A stretch of DNA of 64,000 bases from Granulicella sp. L56. Its GTDB lineage: Bacteria > Acidobacteriota > Terriglobia > Terriglobales > Acidobacteriaceae. Location: assembly GCF_009765835.1 (NCBI RefSeq), contig NZ_LMUS01000008.1, positions 114,449 to 178,448 of the forward strand, read 5' to 3'. The notes under the pieces are model-generated. The model was not told the DNA's origin and searched no databases. It saw only the letters and a list, made by a program, of their open reading frames with translations. This document shows, one piece after another, positions 9,593 through 18,164 of the stretch. Both the position numbers and the translations under genes were made by a program. How positions within the stretch are numbered: position 1 is the stretch's first letter; every line of letters begins with the position of its first letter.

Positions 9593-9952
9593 ATGCGCCA
9601 CCACCCAATTATTAAAGGAATCAAAATCATCCTCTTCGTCCTCGTCGGCGGAACTGTACTCGGCTTCGCTACGATGGAGCTTTGGAACGCTCTTCTGCCG
9701 CAGATTTTAGGTCTGCACCGCATCACCTTCTGGCAGGGAGTCGGGCTCGTCGTTCTCAGCAGAATCCTCTTTGGTGGCTTCCATCGCCACTCCGGCCACC
9801 GCGACCAGTGGAACCATCGCATGAAGCACCGCATGAGAGAGCGCTGGGAACACCTGTCTCCCGAGGAACGTGAAAAATTCCGTAAGGGGATGCGCTGCGG
9901 CCGCAATCCTTTCACCCAGCCCGAAGAACACACCGCGGAGCCACGGATATGA
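9593..9952 (+). CDS. Small His-rich membrane protein, possible partner of the ECF sigma factor
   Basis: 119 residues from ATG 9593, with AAGGAG about 7 bases upstream; the frame runs further back into the sigma gene but that part is a shadow. Two hydrophobic helices (about residues 8-30 and 42-62) are followed by a basic, histidine-rich cytoplasmic-type tail containing 'HRHSGHRDQWNHRMKHRMRE' and then 'LSPEEREKF'. Similar two-helix proteins with an 'LSPEER' tail often accompany ECF sigma genes in soil bacteria (from general knowledge). The His cluster could bind a metal. Function unknown; a membrane anti-sigma or stress-sensor role is inferred only from position. Confidence 0.75.
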   Translation: MRHHPIIKGIKIILFVLVGGTVLGFATMELWNALLPQILGLHRITFWQGVGLVVLSRILFGGFHRHSGHRDQWNHRMKHRMRERWEHLSPEEREKFRKGMRCGRNPFTQPEEHTAEPRI

Positions 9953-10194
9953 AGGAAACAGGAAAGATCGACACCGTAGCGTCAGAGCGTCAGCTTCACC
10001 ACGTCACGCATGTGCCTTCCCAAAGCCACGCTTCCCCGAACTCCGTTGACTTCCGTGTCATGGAGCTGGAGCTTGAGAACTTGCGCCTGCAAAGACTGGT
10101 CGCCGAGCTGCTTCTGAAAAATCAGCAACTAAGAAAGCATGAGGAGCAGGGAGAGTCGGAGTTGAACTCAGTTAATCGCGTGCGCGCTTCTTGA
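9949..10194 (+). CDS. Small coiled-coil protein of unknown function
   Basis: 81 residues, start overlapping the previous stop by ATGA, so translational coupling is likely. The N-terminal half is polar and His/Ser-rich. Residues about 35-65 form a leucine-rich heptad pattern ('MELELENLRLQRLVAELLLK') typical of a short coiled coil that would oligomerise. No signal peptide or membrane segment. The last 23 bases overlap the 3' end of the convergent response-regulator gene. I do not recognise a named family; co-transcription with the ECF sigma factor suggests a regulatory or scaffold role. Confidence 0.65.
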   Translation: MKETGKIDTVASERQLHHVTHVPSQSHASPNSVDFRVMELELENLRLQRLVAELLLKNQQLRKHEEQGESELNSVNRVRAS

Positions 10195-11617
10195 TCTCAA
10201 CGTTCAGGCGCTTGATCTTCTGGTTCAACGTCGAGAGCGGAATCTTGAAGTATTCCGCCGCTTCCGTCTGGTTCCAGTGGCAGCGCTCCAGCCGGTCCGA
10301 GATAATGCGGCGCTCAATCTCTTCCATCAGGTCGAAGAGCGACGCATCAGGCTTATGGTCGAGCAGACTGGCTGAGTAGGTACTGCCGGTCAACTGTGCT
10401 GGAAGCAGGTCGGGAGTGATCGCCTTGGACGTGGCCAGCACCACGCCGCGCTCCATCGCATTCTCCAGCTCGCGAACATTTCCCGGCCACTCATGGTCCA
10501 TCAGGATGCGCAGGGTCTCAGGCGTGAGGGATGGAACCTCGGTCCCGTTCTCGTCCGCGTAGAACTTCAAAAAATGTCCGGCAAGCAGAAGAATGTCCTC
10601 GCGGCGCAGACGCAGCGGAGGCAGCTCCAGCGTGATGACGTTGAGCCTGTAGAAGAGGTCCTCGCGGAAGCGTCCTTCGCGGACGGCCTCCTGCAGGTTA
10701 ACGTTGGTGGCTGCGATGATGCGGACATCGACCTGGATCTCCTGCACGCCGCCGAGGTGCATGAAGCGGCGGTCCTGCAGGACGCGCAGGATCTTGGCCT
10801 GCATGTCCATGTTCATCGTGCCGATCTCATCGAGAAAAAGGGTGCCGCCGTTCGCGATTTCGAAGAGGCCCTTCTTCGCGCTGATCGCAGAGGTAAACGC
10901 TCCTTTGACATGGCCGAACAGCGTCGATTCCAGAAGATCGGAGGGAACCGCCCCTGTGTTGACGGGAACAAAAGGATGGTCGCGTCGCGGGGAGTTCGCA
11001 TGAAGCGCCTTGGCGATCAACTCTTTGCCGGTGCCGCTCTCGCCCTGCAGCAGAACGGTCGAGCGGCTTGGCGCAACCTGCGCGATCAGGTCGAAGAGCC
11101 GCAGCATGGGCTCACTCTTGCCGACGATGTTCTCGAAGTTGTACCGCTGCTTCAGCGTCCGCTTAAGCTGGATGACCTCTTCTTCGGCCCGGTGCTTGGC
11201 GATCGCGGTGCGGATGTCGGCCAACAGCTTCTCGTTGTCCCACGGTTTCTGGACAAAGTTCTCCGCGCCCGCGCGAATGGCGTCGACAACGTTGCCGACG
11301 GTTCCATAAGCCGTGATCATGATGACGGGAAGATTCGGTTGCATCTCGACGATGCGCGGCAGCAAGTCGATGCCGCTCTCGCCCGGCAACGCAAGGTCGA
11401 GCAGCAGAAGATCGTATTCATTGCGCGACAGCAGATCGAGCCCGGAGGGGCCATCGCTGGCAAGGGTCACGGTGAACCCTTCAAGCGTCAGCAGCGTTTC
11501 GAGCGACTCCCGAATGGCATTTTCGTCATCGATGATGAGGATGCGGGGTGTTCCAGCGATGCGGGCCGTGCGTTGCAGATGGAGAGATTCGGCTGCCATC
11601 TCGGTTGCCTCAGACAT
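10172..11617 (-). CDS. Sigma-54-dependent response regulator (NtrC family)
   Basis: 481 residues: receiver domain (about 24-140) with phosphorylatable Asp74 in 'LLLDLALPGESG' and the conserved Lys in 'VQKPW'; an AAA+ domain (about 160-390) with Walker A 'GESGTGKE' (192-199); and a Fis-type helix-turn-helix at the C-terminus ('WNQTEAAEYFKIPLSTLNQK'). It should activate sigma-54 promoters on phosphorylation by the adjacent kinase, whose stop it overlaps by 8 bases. The sigma-54 contact loop reads GAFTSA (239-244) rather than the consensus GAFTGA. The target genes are not identifiable here; no clear -24/-12 promoter was found nearby. Confidence 0.93.
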   Translation of the reverse strand: MSEATEMAAESLHLQRTARIAGTPRILIIDDENAIRESLETLLTLEGFTVTLASDGPSGLDLLSRNEYDLLLLDLALPGESGIDLLPRIVEMQPNLPVIMITAYGTVGNVVDAIRAGAENFVQKPWDNEKLLADIRTAIAKHRAEEEVIQLKRTLKQRYNFENIVGKSEPMLRLFDLIAQVAPSRSTVLLQGESGTGKELIAKALHANSPRRDHPFVPVNTGAVPSDLLESTLFGHVKGAFTSAISAKKGLFEIANGGTLFLDEIGTMNMDMQAKILRVLQDRRFMHLGGVQEIQVDVRIIAATNVNLQEAVREGRFREDLFYRLNVITLELPPLRLRREDILLLAGHFLKFYADENGTEVPSLTPETLRILMDHEWPGNVRELENAMERGVVLATSKAITPDLLPAQLTGSTYSASLLDHKPDASLFDLMEEIERRIISDRLERCHWNQTEAAEYFKIPLSTLNQKIKRLNVEIKKRARD

Positions 11618-14588
11618 GGATCGTCTTCCTCTCGGTATTGTGACGGCCGTTCGTATAGGTCTCTGCAGGGGCCGAGGGGCGGTTGCCGGAAGCAGGGAAC
11701 TCGAGCTGGAATGCAGTCCCGATGCCTCGTTCGCTCTCTACATGGATCTTGCCTGCGTGTTCCTGGATGATTCCGTAGCTGACGGCAAGCCCCAGGCCGG
11801 TGCCTTTGTGCTCGCCTTCCTGTGGCTTGGTCTTGGTCGTAAAGAACGGATCGTAGATACGGTGAAGATGCTCGCGCTCGATACCGCCGCCGGAGTCCTG
11901 AATGCGCACGAAGACGTGTCCTGAGCTATTGAAGGTAGCAACTTTCAGGGTTGCGTCCGACATACCGAACATTGCGTCTTTTGCGTTCAACATGAGATTA
12001 AGAATGACCTGTTGCAGCTTGCCCTGATTTCCGTGGATCCGTAAGAGTTGCGGGTCGAGATTGGTTTCAATGCGAATCTGTGCTGTCTTCAACTGGTGTT
12101 CCAGCAAAGTCAACGTGTCGCGAAGAAGGTCGTTGAGGTCGATGCTGGTGAACTCCGCTCCGCTGGTGCGCGAGAAGTTCAGCAAGCCATTGACGATCTC
12201 CGATGCGCGAAACGTCTGCTGCGTGATCTTTTCCAGCACCGGTGCAAGGCGTTCATCGTCGCGCATGTGCTTGGTCAGCATCTGCGTGTAGCTTGAGATC
12301 ACTGCCAGCGGTGTATTGACCTCGTGCGCGACGCCGGCGGCCAGCAAGCCAATGGAGGACAGTTTTTCGGACTGGGTCAACTGGGCTTCGAGCTGGATGC
12401 GGTCGGTGATGTCGTCTACCAGGATGATGCGCCCGACTGCGATGAAGTCACGGGTCACCAGTGGCGCGATGGCGATATTGGCGGTGCGGATATTGCCGTC
12501 AGGCAGCGCAAGACGGAACTTGTAGAGCGTGTGTGTGCCCTGTTCCTCGCGGACGCTGTTGAACCGGGCGACAAAGTCTGCCGGGAAGACCTCAGACACA
12601 GGCTGACGCAGTACTTCAGTCCGCGACTTCGAGTACATGCTCTCCATCTGCGTGTTCCAACTCTCGATACGATCTTCGAGGTCGACGGCAAAGACGCCTA
12701 CATTGATGGATTCGACGATGTTCTCGTGGAACTCCTTCAACCGCTCGAATTCTCCGATCTTCTGTTCGAGCCGCTGGTAGAGCTGCGCATTTTGAATAGC
12801 GATGCCGATGTAGCCGGCGAGTGACTCCAGCAGTTCCATGTCTTCGCTAGAGAGAAAATCACCGTCATCGGTGCGGCCCAGGCCGATAATGGCGACGGTG
12901 CGTGTCCCGGAACCCTCACGGTTGGCAACACGACAAGGGAGGTAGTAGTTCAAGTCCAGGTTGCGTGCGCTGCTCCGCTGCGCGTCGGGCAGCCGAAGCA
13001 CCTGCTGCGGAGTTTCGAGAAAGATATGGCTGTTAGCGCCCGGACGGTCGAAGTCGAGAAAGCGGACGTCGAGGGTTTGCAGATCAGCCGACTGAAGATT
13101 GGTGAGGCCGTGCGAGGCCGCCAGCTCGAACTTCGGACCACCCAGAGAACGGTTCTCGGTTGCCAGAAAAACAGCGACGCGGGTTACAAGCAGAGTCTGT
13201 GGCAGACGTTCGACGATGGAATCCAACAGCGCGCGCAGGTCTGTCTGCGAGTTCAGCCCGCGTCCGAACTCAACCAGCGTCTCGCGATAGTCGAAACGCT
13301 TCTGGTCGAAGAGTCGGTCGACTCGTCCCTGAATCGCCTTCTTCAGCGGTTCGAAAAGAATGCCGGTAAAGACGATGGCAGCCAGCAGTCCCCACACATG
13401 CAGGCTCGGCAGACGCGCGCGCACCATCTCGGCAGTGACGGCGACGACGACAAAATAAAGGCCAACCAGCGAGGCGGTTGCAAGGGTGTAAGTCACGCCA
13501 CGCTTGAAGATCAGGTCCACATCCATCAGCCGATAGCGCACAATGGCCCAACTGAAGGTGAGTGGCAAAAAGATCAGCGACAACCCTGCAATCTTCGTCA
13601 ACAGGGAAGGAACGGAGGTTCCCGAGAAATAAAGGTAAGGGATGACGTAGAGAAGCGTGAACGGCGTGATCGTGAGCAGGGTGCCGCGGGTGAGCCACTT
13701 CAACTGCTGCCGCTCAAGGCCGGACTCGGCTCGTTGATAGCGGAAGCGGAAGACGATTGCAGCGATGACGTAGTAGATCGCCAGATAGCCTACCGCGATC
13801 TGATCGAGGCGATGCCGCAGAATCTCAGTGGCCGACCAGAACTGGAGGGCAGAGTATTGCAGCGCGATCAAAAAGACCGCTGGGGCGTAGATGGCAGCGG
13901 TCAGGAAACTGCGCTTCAGCTTGTTGGGGCGATTGGGCGCGAACACATCGGAGAAGCTGACCGCAAAATGGACAAAAAGCGCTGGTTGAAGCGCCTCCGC
14001 GATGATGTTGCCCCAGTAGATAATCTGGTCGAAGGTGTCGAATTGAGTGGTGTACTTGAACGAGTACAGAACGAAAGAGACAAGACAGAAGACGTAGAAA
14101 TGCAGTGATTTCGGTGCTGTCCAGCGTCGAAATAAGACATAAATTCCAATCGCCAGGTAGACCAGCGCTATGAAGCGCAGCCACTGGTTGCTGGAACGGT
14201 CCTGGGGAACCAGAATGACCTGAATGTCGAGTTTGGCCGATCCCTGCAAGTCGATTGAATTGGGAACCGGGCGCTGGATGGAATAGGTCGCATGGGACCA
14301 GATCCCGCTGCGAAACCATTCACGTACAAGAGGAGCCAAACGGTTGGTTGGCTGATCGTTGATCGCTACAAGAATGTCTCCGGTCCGGATGCCGGCGCGA
14401 TAGCCGGGGGAATCAACAGGAACTCGCTGAGCACGTAGCCCGCCAGCCGCCTCGATCCATGAAACTCCGTCCGTAGGGACATCAAAATGGCTCTCGCGCT
14501 GGAAATTGAGGCCAGCGAGCACGCACACAGCCAGCGTCGCTACTGCGAGCGCGATCGCCAGAATACGCGTTTGGAAGCCATTCTTCAT
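11610..14588 (-). CDS. Large membrane histidine kinase with PDZ, GAF and PAS domains
   Basis: 992 residues. One N-terminal membrane helix (about 8-28) is followed by a periplasmic PDZ-like domain (about 36-110, 'SPGYRAGIRTGDILVAIND'). Then come about seven to nine hydrophobic helices (about 135-400), a GAF domain (about 430-610), a PAS domain (about 625-740), a HisKA domain whose phosphorylated histidine is in 'AHEVNTPLA' near residue 753, and an ATPase domain (to about 965). The PDZ domain suggests it senses an envelope signal through protein C-termini or protease products (inference). It is the first gene of a two-gene operon with the NtrC-type regulator. The 286 bases upstream are an AT-rich divergent promoter region without a gene. 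Confidence 0.9.
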   Translation of the reverse strand: MKNGFQTRILAIALAVATLAVCVLAGLNFQRESHFDVPTDGVSWIEAAGGLRAQRVPVDSPGYRAGIRTGDILVAINDQPTNRLAPLVREWFRSGIWSHATYSIQRPVPNSIDLQGSAKLDIQVILVPQDRSSNQWLRFIALVYLAIGIYVLFRRWTAPKSLHFYVFCLVSFVLYSFKYTTQFDTFDQIIYWGNIIAEALQPALFVHFAVSFSDVFAPNRPNKLKRSFLTAAIYAPAVFLIALQYSALQFWSATEILRHRLDQIAVGYLAIYYVIAAIVFRFRYQRAESGLERQQLKWLTRGTLLTITPFTLLYVIPYLYFSGTSVPSLLTKIAGLSLIFLPLTFSWAIVRYRLMDVDLIFKRGVTYTLATASLVGLYFVVVAVTAEMVRARLPSLHVWGLLAAIVFTGILFEPLKKAIQGRVDRLFDQKRFDYRETLVEFGRGLNSQTDLRALLDSIVERLPQTLLVTRVAVFLATENRSLGGPKFELAASHGLTNLQSADLQTLDVRFLDFDRPGANSHIFLETPQQVLRLPDAQRSSARNLDLNYYLPCRVANREGSGTRTVAIIGLGRTDDGDFLSSEDMELLESLAGYIGIAIQNAQLYQRLEQKIGEFERLKEFHENIVESINVGVFAVDLEDRIESWNTQMESMYSKSRTEVLRQPVSEVFPADFVARFNSVREEQGTHTLYKFRLALPDGNIRTANIAIAPLVTRDFIAVGRIILVDDITDRIQLEAQLTQSEKLSSIGLLAAGVAHEVNTPLAVISSYTQMLTKHMRDDERLAPVLEKITQQTFRASEIVNGLLNFSRTSGAEFTSIDLNDLLRDTLTLLEHQLKTAQIRIETNLDPQLLRIHGNQGKLQQVILNLMLNAKDAMFGMSDATLKVATFNSSGHVFVRIQDSGGGIEREHLHRIYDPFFTTKTKPQEGEHKGTGLGLAVSYGIIQEHAGKIHVESERGIGTAFQLEFPASGNRPSAPAETYTNGRHNTERKTIHV

Positions 14589-14874
14589 AAGGCTACGGCA
14601 ACTTCATTAAGTTCATTAAGCACATTGTGTACCAAATGAGTATATGACCATAAAGCTGGAATTATTGAATGTGTAGCTAGTACAACCTACGGAAAATCAT
14701 AACTCATTCCGTAATGCTGTTAGTCCCCATACCTGTTGATTTGTACGGTCAAAATGCGTTTGGCGATCTGCCATTGCAATCAGCTCCGAATTCCTCACAA
14801 ATCCAATTGTTAATTTCTTCAGGGTGTGGCTATGTTTAATTAATGTTCCTGTAACCTTTATTAAGGGAGCTGGA

Positions 14875-15744
14875 ATGATGCGGCAGGATGAGGAGTCAGG
14901 GGAGGCATTTGTATCGGTAGCGGGCGTAAAGGTCCACTATCGGCGCGCTGGCTCTGGCCATCCGCTTTTATTGCTGCACGGCTTGGTGGGTTCTGCGAGG
15001 AATTGGGAGAGGAATATCCGCTTTCTGGCCCAGGATGCCAGCGTCTACGCTGTCGATCTCTTCAACATGGGGGAGTCGGAGCGTGTTCCCGGACTTGACG
15101 CCGGACTGGAAGCAACTGCCGACCGTATCGTCGCGTTGATGGACGAATTGGGACTGGAAGAGGCCGACATCGGGGCCCATTCTCATGGCGGAGCGGTTGC
15201 GATGATGTTGGCTGCGCGTCATCCCCGTCGCGTGCGCAGTCTGATTCTCTTTGCACCGGCAAACCCTTTTTGCGATCTGGGAAAGCAGTTGATCCACTTC
15301 TATCAAACAAGGTTCGGAATGTGGTTTGCGCGGCAGATTCCTCATCTGCCGCGAATGTTGAAGGCCACCGCGCTGAGCCGCATGTATGGCGATCCCGCAC
15401 GGGTCGCCGATGGCGTGCTGGAGGGCTATATCGCAGGATTGCATGTTCCCGGCACGATCGACCATGTGCTGCAGATTGTTCAGAGATGGTCTGCGGATAT
15501 GAGCCTTTTGCGTTCGATGCTCTCAAAGTTGAGCGGCAAGCCGACCCTGCTGATATGGGGTGATCGTGACCGCGCTGTGGGACTATCGTCAGGTCGTCAA
15601 TTGGAACGAATGTTGCCGCAGTCGAGACTGGTTGTCATTCCTGGCGCTGGCCACATCGCGTTTGAAGAGATGCCGGAGATCTGCAATCAGACGATGCGAG
15701 ACTGGCTGTTGAGGAAGTTGCCCGAAGCCAGGAGCGCGGCCTAG
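14875..15744 (+). CDS. Alpha/beta-fold hydrolase
   Basis: 289 residues from ATG 14875, preceded by AGGGAGC; an in-frame upstream start at 14824 lacks a ribosome site. Alpha/beta hydrolase fold with 'LLLHGLVGSARNW' (oxyanion region), nucleophile Ser in 'GAHSHGGAV', acid in 'LIWGDRDRAVG' and the histidine in 'PGAGHIAFEEMPE'. The set resembles esterases, lipases or C-C hydrolases of the MhpC/BioH kind, but the substrate cannot be read from sequence. Soluble, without a signal peptide. It is convergent with another hydrolase gene, separated by a duplicated hairpin. Confidence 0.85.
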   Translation: MMRQDEESGEAFVSVAGVKVHYRRAGSGHPLLLLHGLVGSARNWERNIRFLAQDASVYAVDLFNMGESERVPGLDAGLEATADRIVALMDELGLEEADIGAHSHGGAVAMMLAARHPRRVRSLILFAPANPFCDLGKQLIHFYQTRFGMWFARQIPHLPRMLKATALSRMYGDPARVADGVLEGYIAGLHVPGTIDHVLQIVQRWSADMSLLRSMLSKLSGKPTLLIWGDRDRAVGLSSGRQLERMLPQSRLVVIPGAGHIAFEEMPEICNQTMRDWLLRKLPEARSAA

Positions 15745-15746
15745 CC

Positions 15747-15804
15747 AAAGTAGTTTAGTGTTGAACTACTTTCAGCTCAAATTAGTTTAGTATTGAACTA
15801 CTTT
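15747..15804. terminator. Duplicated hairpin between convergent hydrolase genes
   Basis: A 9-bp perfect stem AAAGTAGTT (15747-15755) / AACTACTTT (15764-15772) is followed by a near copy: the 22-base unit starting at 15751 recurs at 15783 with one mismatch. The second copy keeps a shorter inverted repeat and contains the stop codon (15798-15800) of the minus-strand gene. The position suggests a bidirectional terminator made by tandem duplication. Confidence 0.6.
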
Positions 15805-16490
15805 TCCTTTAGTCCGAGCTGTTCCCGCAGCCAGCGCGCGATCTCCTGCTGCATCTGTCCCAATTTGGGAACGGGCGACTCAGGCGTTCCCTGGAAAAAG
15901 TGTTCGGCCCCCTCTATCCAGACCAGACGTTTTGGTTCTGAAGCTGCGGCAAAGACCGCTTCCATATGGCGGCGTGGGCAGTATTGGTCATGGTCTCCGC
16001 TGATGAAAAGTTTGGGTTGGACGCAATGGGAGAGGAAGTCGTAGGTGTAGTCTCGTCCCTCCGCATGAGCGGGCAAACCTAATGCTATCAATCCTTTGAC
16101 GCGAGAGTCGCCACAACTGGCACGGAGGGCCACGTAGGAGCCGAAGGAGAAGCCAGCGACCAGGATGGGCAGTTTGATGTGAGTGTCGAGCCAGTCGAGG
16201 GCGGCGTGAACGTCTTCCTGTTCGCCGCGGCCTTCGTCAAAGACGCCTTCGCTTAGGCCGACGCTACGGAAGTTGAAGCGCAGGATGGGTAAGCCAAATG
16301 AATTCAATGACTTCATGGCATGGTAGACGACCTTGTTGTGCATGGTGCCACCGCCTTTAGGGTGCGGGTGGCAGAGCAGCACGGCGTAAGGAGCGTCTTC
16401 GCGGCCGCTATTGAGCAGAGCTTCAAGGCGTCCGGCAGAGCTGTGGAGATCGTCGACGGAGATAATTTGCGACAGGGTCTTTTGAGTCAT
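15798..16490 (-). CDS. Alpha/beta hydrolase of the COG2945 type
   Basis: 230 residues from the ATG at 16490, which begins the conserved protein; the frame continues to 16553 but those residues look non-conserved and would run almost into the divergent neighbour. The features are those of the COG2945 group: 'LCHPHPKGGGTM' near the N-terminus, 'RFNFRSVGLSEG', nucleophile Ser in 'AGFSFGSYVAL', acid in 'ISGDHDQYCP' and His in 'EGAEHFFQG'. Usually annotated as dienelactone-hydrolase-like; the natural substrate is unknown. No signal peptide. Divergent from the M20 peptidase gene with 83 bases between them. Confidence 0.85.
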   Translation of the reverse strand: MTQKTLSQIISVDDLHSSAGRLEALLNSGREDAPYAVLLCHPHPKGGGTMHNKVVYHAMKSLNSFGLPILRFNFRSVGLSEGVFDEGRGEQEDVHAALDWLDTHIKLPILVAGFSFGSYVALRASCGDSRVKGLIALGLPAHAEGRDYTYDFLSHCVQPKLFISGDHDQYCPRRHMEAVFAAASEPKRLVWIEGAEHFFQGTPESPVPKLGQMQQEIARWLREQLGLKEK

Positions 16491-16573
16491 TCTTATTAAT
16501 TTTATGCCTGTTGTATGGACAGCCTGCGATTGACCCCGCATGAAATACGGCATCTATATCGTATGCTGGAGCA

Positions 16574-17608
16574 ATGGCGATTGACCCCATTCAGCTTACA
16601 AAACAGCTCGTCGATATTGATTCGACCACCTATCATGAAGGCGCTGCCGGGGCCTTTTTATATGATTTTCTGGCCTCCGAGGGCTATGCCGTCGAGAAGA
16701 TGACGGTCGAGCAGCCGGAACTGAAGCTGACCCCGGGCGCGGGGAGCGGAGAGCGGTTCAACGTCTACGCTGCACTGCCGGGAGTTACGCCGGATGTCGT
16801 TCTCTCGACCCATATGGACACTGTTCCGCCGTTCTTCGGCTGCCGCGAGGACGATGACTTCCTCTATGGCCGGGGGACCTGCGATGCGAAGGGAATCATT
16901 GCCGCCCAGGTAGCAGCAGCGGACCGATTGCGGAATGCCGGGGTGAAGGTAGGGCTGCTGTTTGTGGTGGGTGAGGAGCGGGATTCGGCAGGGGCGAAGG
17001 TGGCCAACCAGTTTTCCAAGGGATCGAAGTTTCTGATCAATGGTGAGCCCACGGACAACCGTCTGGCGCTGGCGACCAAGGGCGCGCTGCGCGTCGAGCT
17101 TCGCAGCAACGGGCGTATGGCGCACTCGGCTTATCCCGAGTTGGGAGAGTCGGCCATCGACAAACTGGTGGATGCGCTGCACGATGTGAAGGCGTTGGCG
17201 TTGCCGGAGGAGCCGGAGATTGGATCTTCTACCTTGAATATCGGTTTGATCGAGGGGGGACGGGCTCCCAATGTCATTGCGGACAAGGCCGAGGCGCACA
17301 TACTGATCCGCACCGTGGGACCTTCGCAGGAGGTAAAAGACCTCATCCTGAAGACGGTGGGAGACCGGGCCAAGGTGACGTTCTCGCTTGATCTGAGCTA
17401 TGTAAGGATGCGCAAGGTAGGAAATCTGCCAACGATGGTGGCCAAGTTTGCGACCGATATTCCAACGCTGACCAACTGGGGCGAGCCGTTTCTGCTGGGG
17501 CCCGGAAGCATCCACGTGGCACATACGCCGGATGAGAAGATCTCAAAAAAAGAACTGTTGGAGTGTGTAGAACTCTATGTGGAGCTGGCGACGAGCCTTG
17601 TAGAGTAG
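16574..17608 (+). CDS. M20-family metallopeptidase (ArgE/DapE-like)
   Basis: 344 residues. Zinc ligands are visible: His in 'LSTHMDTVPP', the bridging Asp in 'GRGTCDAKG', catalytic Glu pair in 'VVGEERDSAG' and the C-terminal His in 'GPGSIHVAHTPDE'. The dimerisation domain lies between about residues 165 and 275. Members remove acyl or amino-acid groups from amide bonds (acetylornithine deacetylase, succinyl-diaminopimelate desuccinylase, dipeptidases); none of the arginine or lysine pathway genes sit next to it, so the exact substrate is open. Cytosolic. Confidence 0.87.
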   Translation: MAIDPIQLTKQLVDIDSTTYHEGAAGAFLYDFLASEGYAVEKMTVEQPELKLTPGAGSGERFNVYAALPGVTPDVVLSTHMDTVPPFFGCREDDDFLYGRGTCDAKGIIAAQVAAADRLRNAGVKVGLLFVVGEERDSAGAKVANQFSKGSKFLINGEPTDNRLALATKGALRVELRSNGRMAHSAYPELGESAIDKLVDALHDVKALALPEEPEIGSSTLNIGLIEGGRAPNVIADKAEAHILIRTVGPSQEVKDLILKTVGDRAKVTFSLDLSYVRMRKVGNLPTMVAKFATDIPTLTNWGEPFLLGPGSIHVAHTPDEKISKKELLECVELYVELATSLVE

Positions 17609-17644
17609 GACAAAGCTTACAACGAAATTGAAAGGGTACCCATC

Positions 17645-18079
17645 ATGCTGGAACGCGAGATGGAAGACTTGATCGCAAATCATCCAGATCACTTCTTCCC
17701 GCGCCACGGTTTTATTCTCAAGGGCCGGCAACAGTCCTTTCGTGGCGTTGGCCGATTCGACCTTCTCTTTACGGATCGATATGGCATGGATGTACTGATG
17801 GAGCTAAAGGCAGTTCCTGCAAAGTACGACGTGATTGATCAAGTTGCCCGCTATCGTGACGCGCTAGTGGATATGGGTTCAACTCGGATCATTATGTGGC
17901 TGGTTGCTCCGACTATACCGAAATCGATGTGCGAATTCTTATCCCATCTGGGAATTGAATATACCGAGATACATCCTTCTGAATTTTCTCGAATAGCAAA
18001 AATTACCGGATACACCTTGAGGGGATCAGAATCATTGGCGGAGGTCTCGCCCAAGGACTCAACTTCAGTCACAGGCTAA
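17645..18079 (+). CDS. NucS/DUF91-like PD-(D/E)xK nuclease domain protein
   Basis: 144 residues. The core 'GVGRFDLLFTD' then 'DVLMELKAVPAKYDVIDQVARYRDAL' gives the D...ExK arrangement of restriction-like nucleases and matches the C-terminal nuclease half of NucS/EndoMS (DUF91). The N-terminal DNA-binding domain of full-length NucS is absent, so this is a stand-alone nuclease domain. Probably acts on branched or single-stranded DNA; that is inference from the family. It starts 36 bases after the peptidase gene. The next reading frame (18021-18569) may be the displaced continuation of this protein. Confidence 0.72.
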   Translation: MLEREMEDLIANHPDHFFPRHGFILKGRQQSFRGVGRFDLLFTDRYGMDVLMELKAVPAKYDVIDQVARYRDALVDMGSTRIIMWLVAPTIPKSMCEFLSHLGIEYTEIHPSEFSRIAKITGYTLRGSESLAEVSPKDSTSVTG

Positions 18080-18164
18080 AAGTCCTCAAATCCGTACCAC
18101 CCGGCCTCAAGATGAAGAAGGAACTGATAGGTGGGGGTACGGAATTGGCACACAACCTTCCTTC

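Noticed and set aside
10493..11770. Plus-strand open frame of 425 codons
   Set aside because: Antisense of the NtrC-type regulator and the end of the kinase gene, both of which have complete motifs.
14755..14780. TGGCG...TTGCA resembling a sigma-54 promoter
   Set aside because: Spacing between the GG and GC elements is two bases too long and the -24 box is imperfect.
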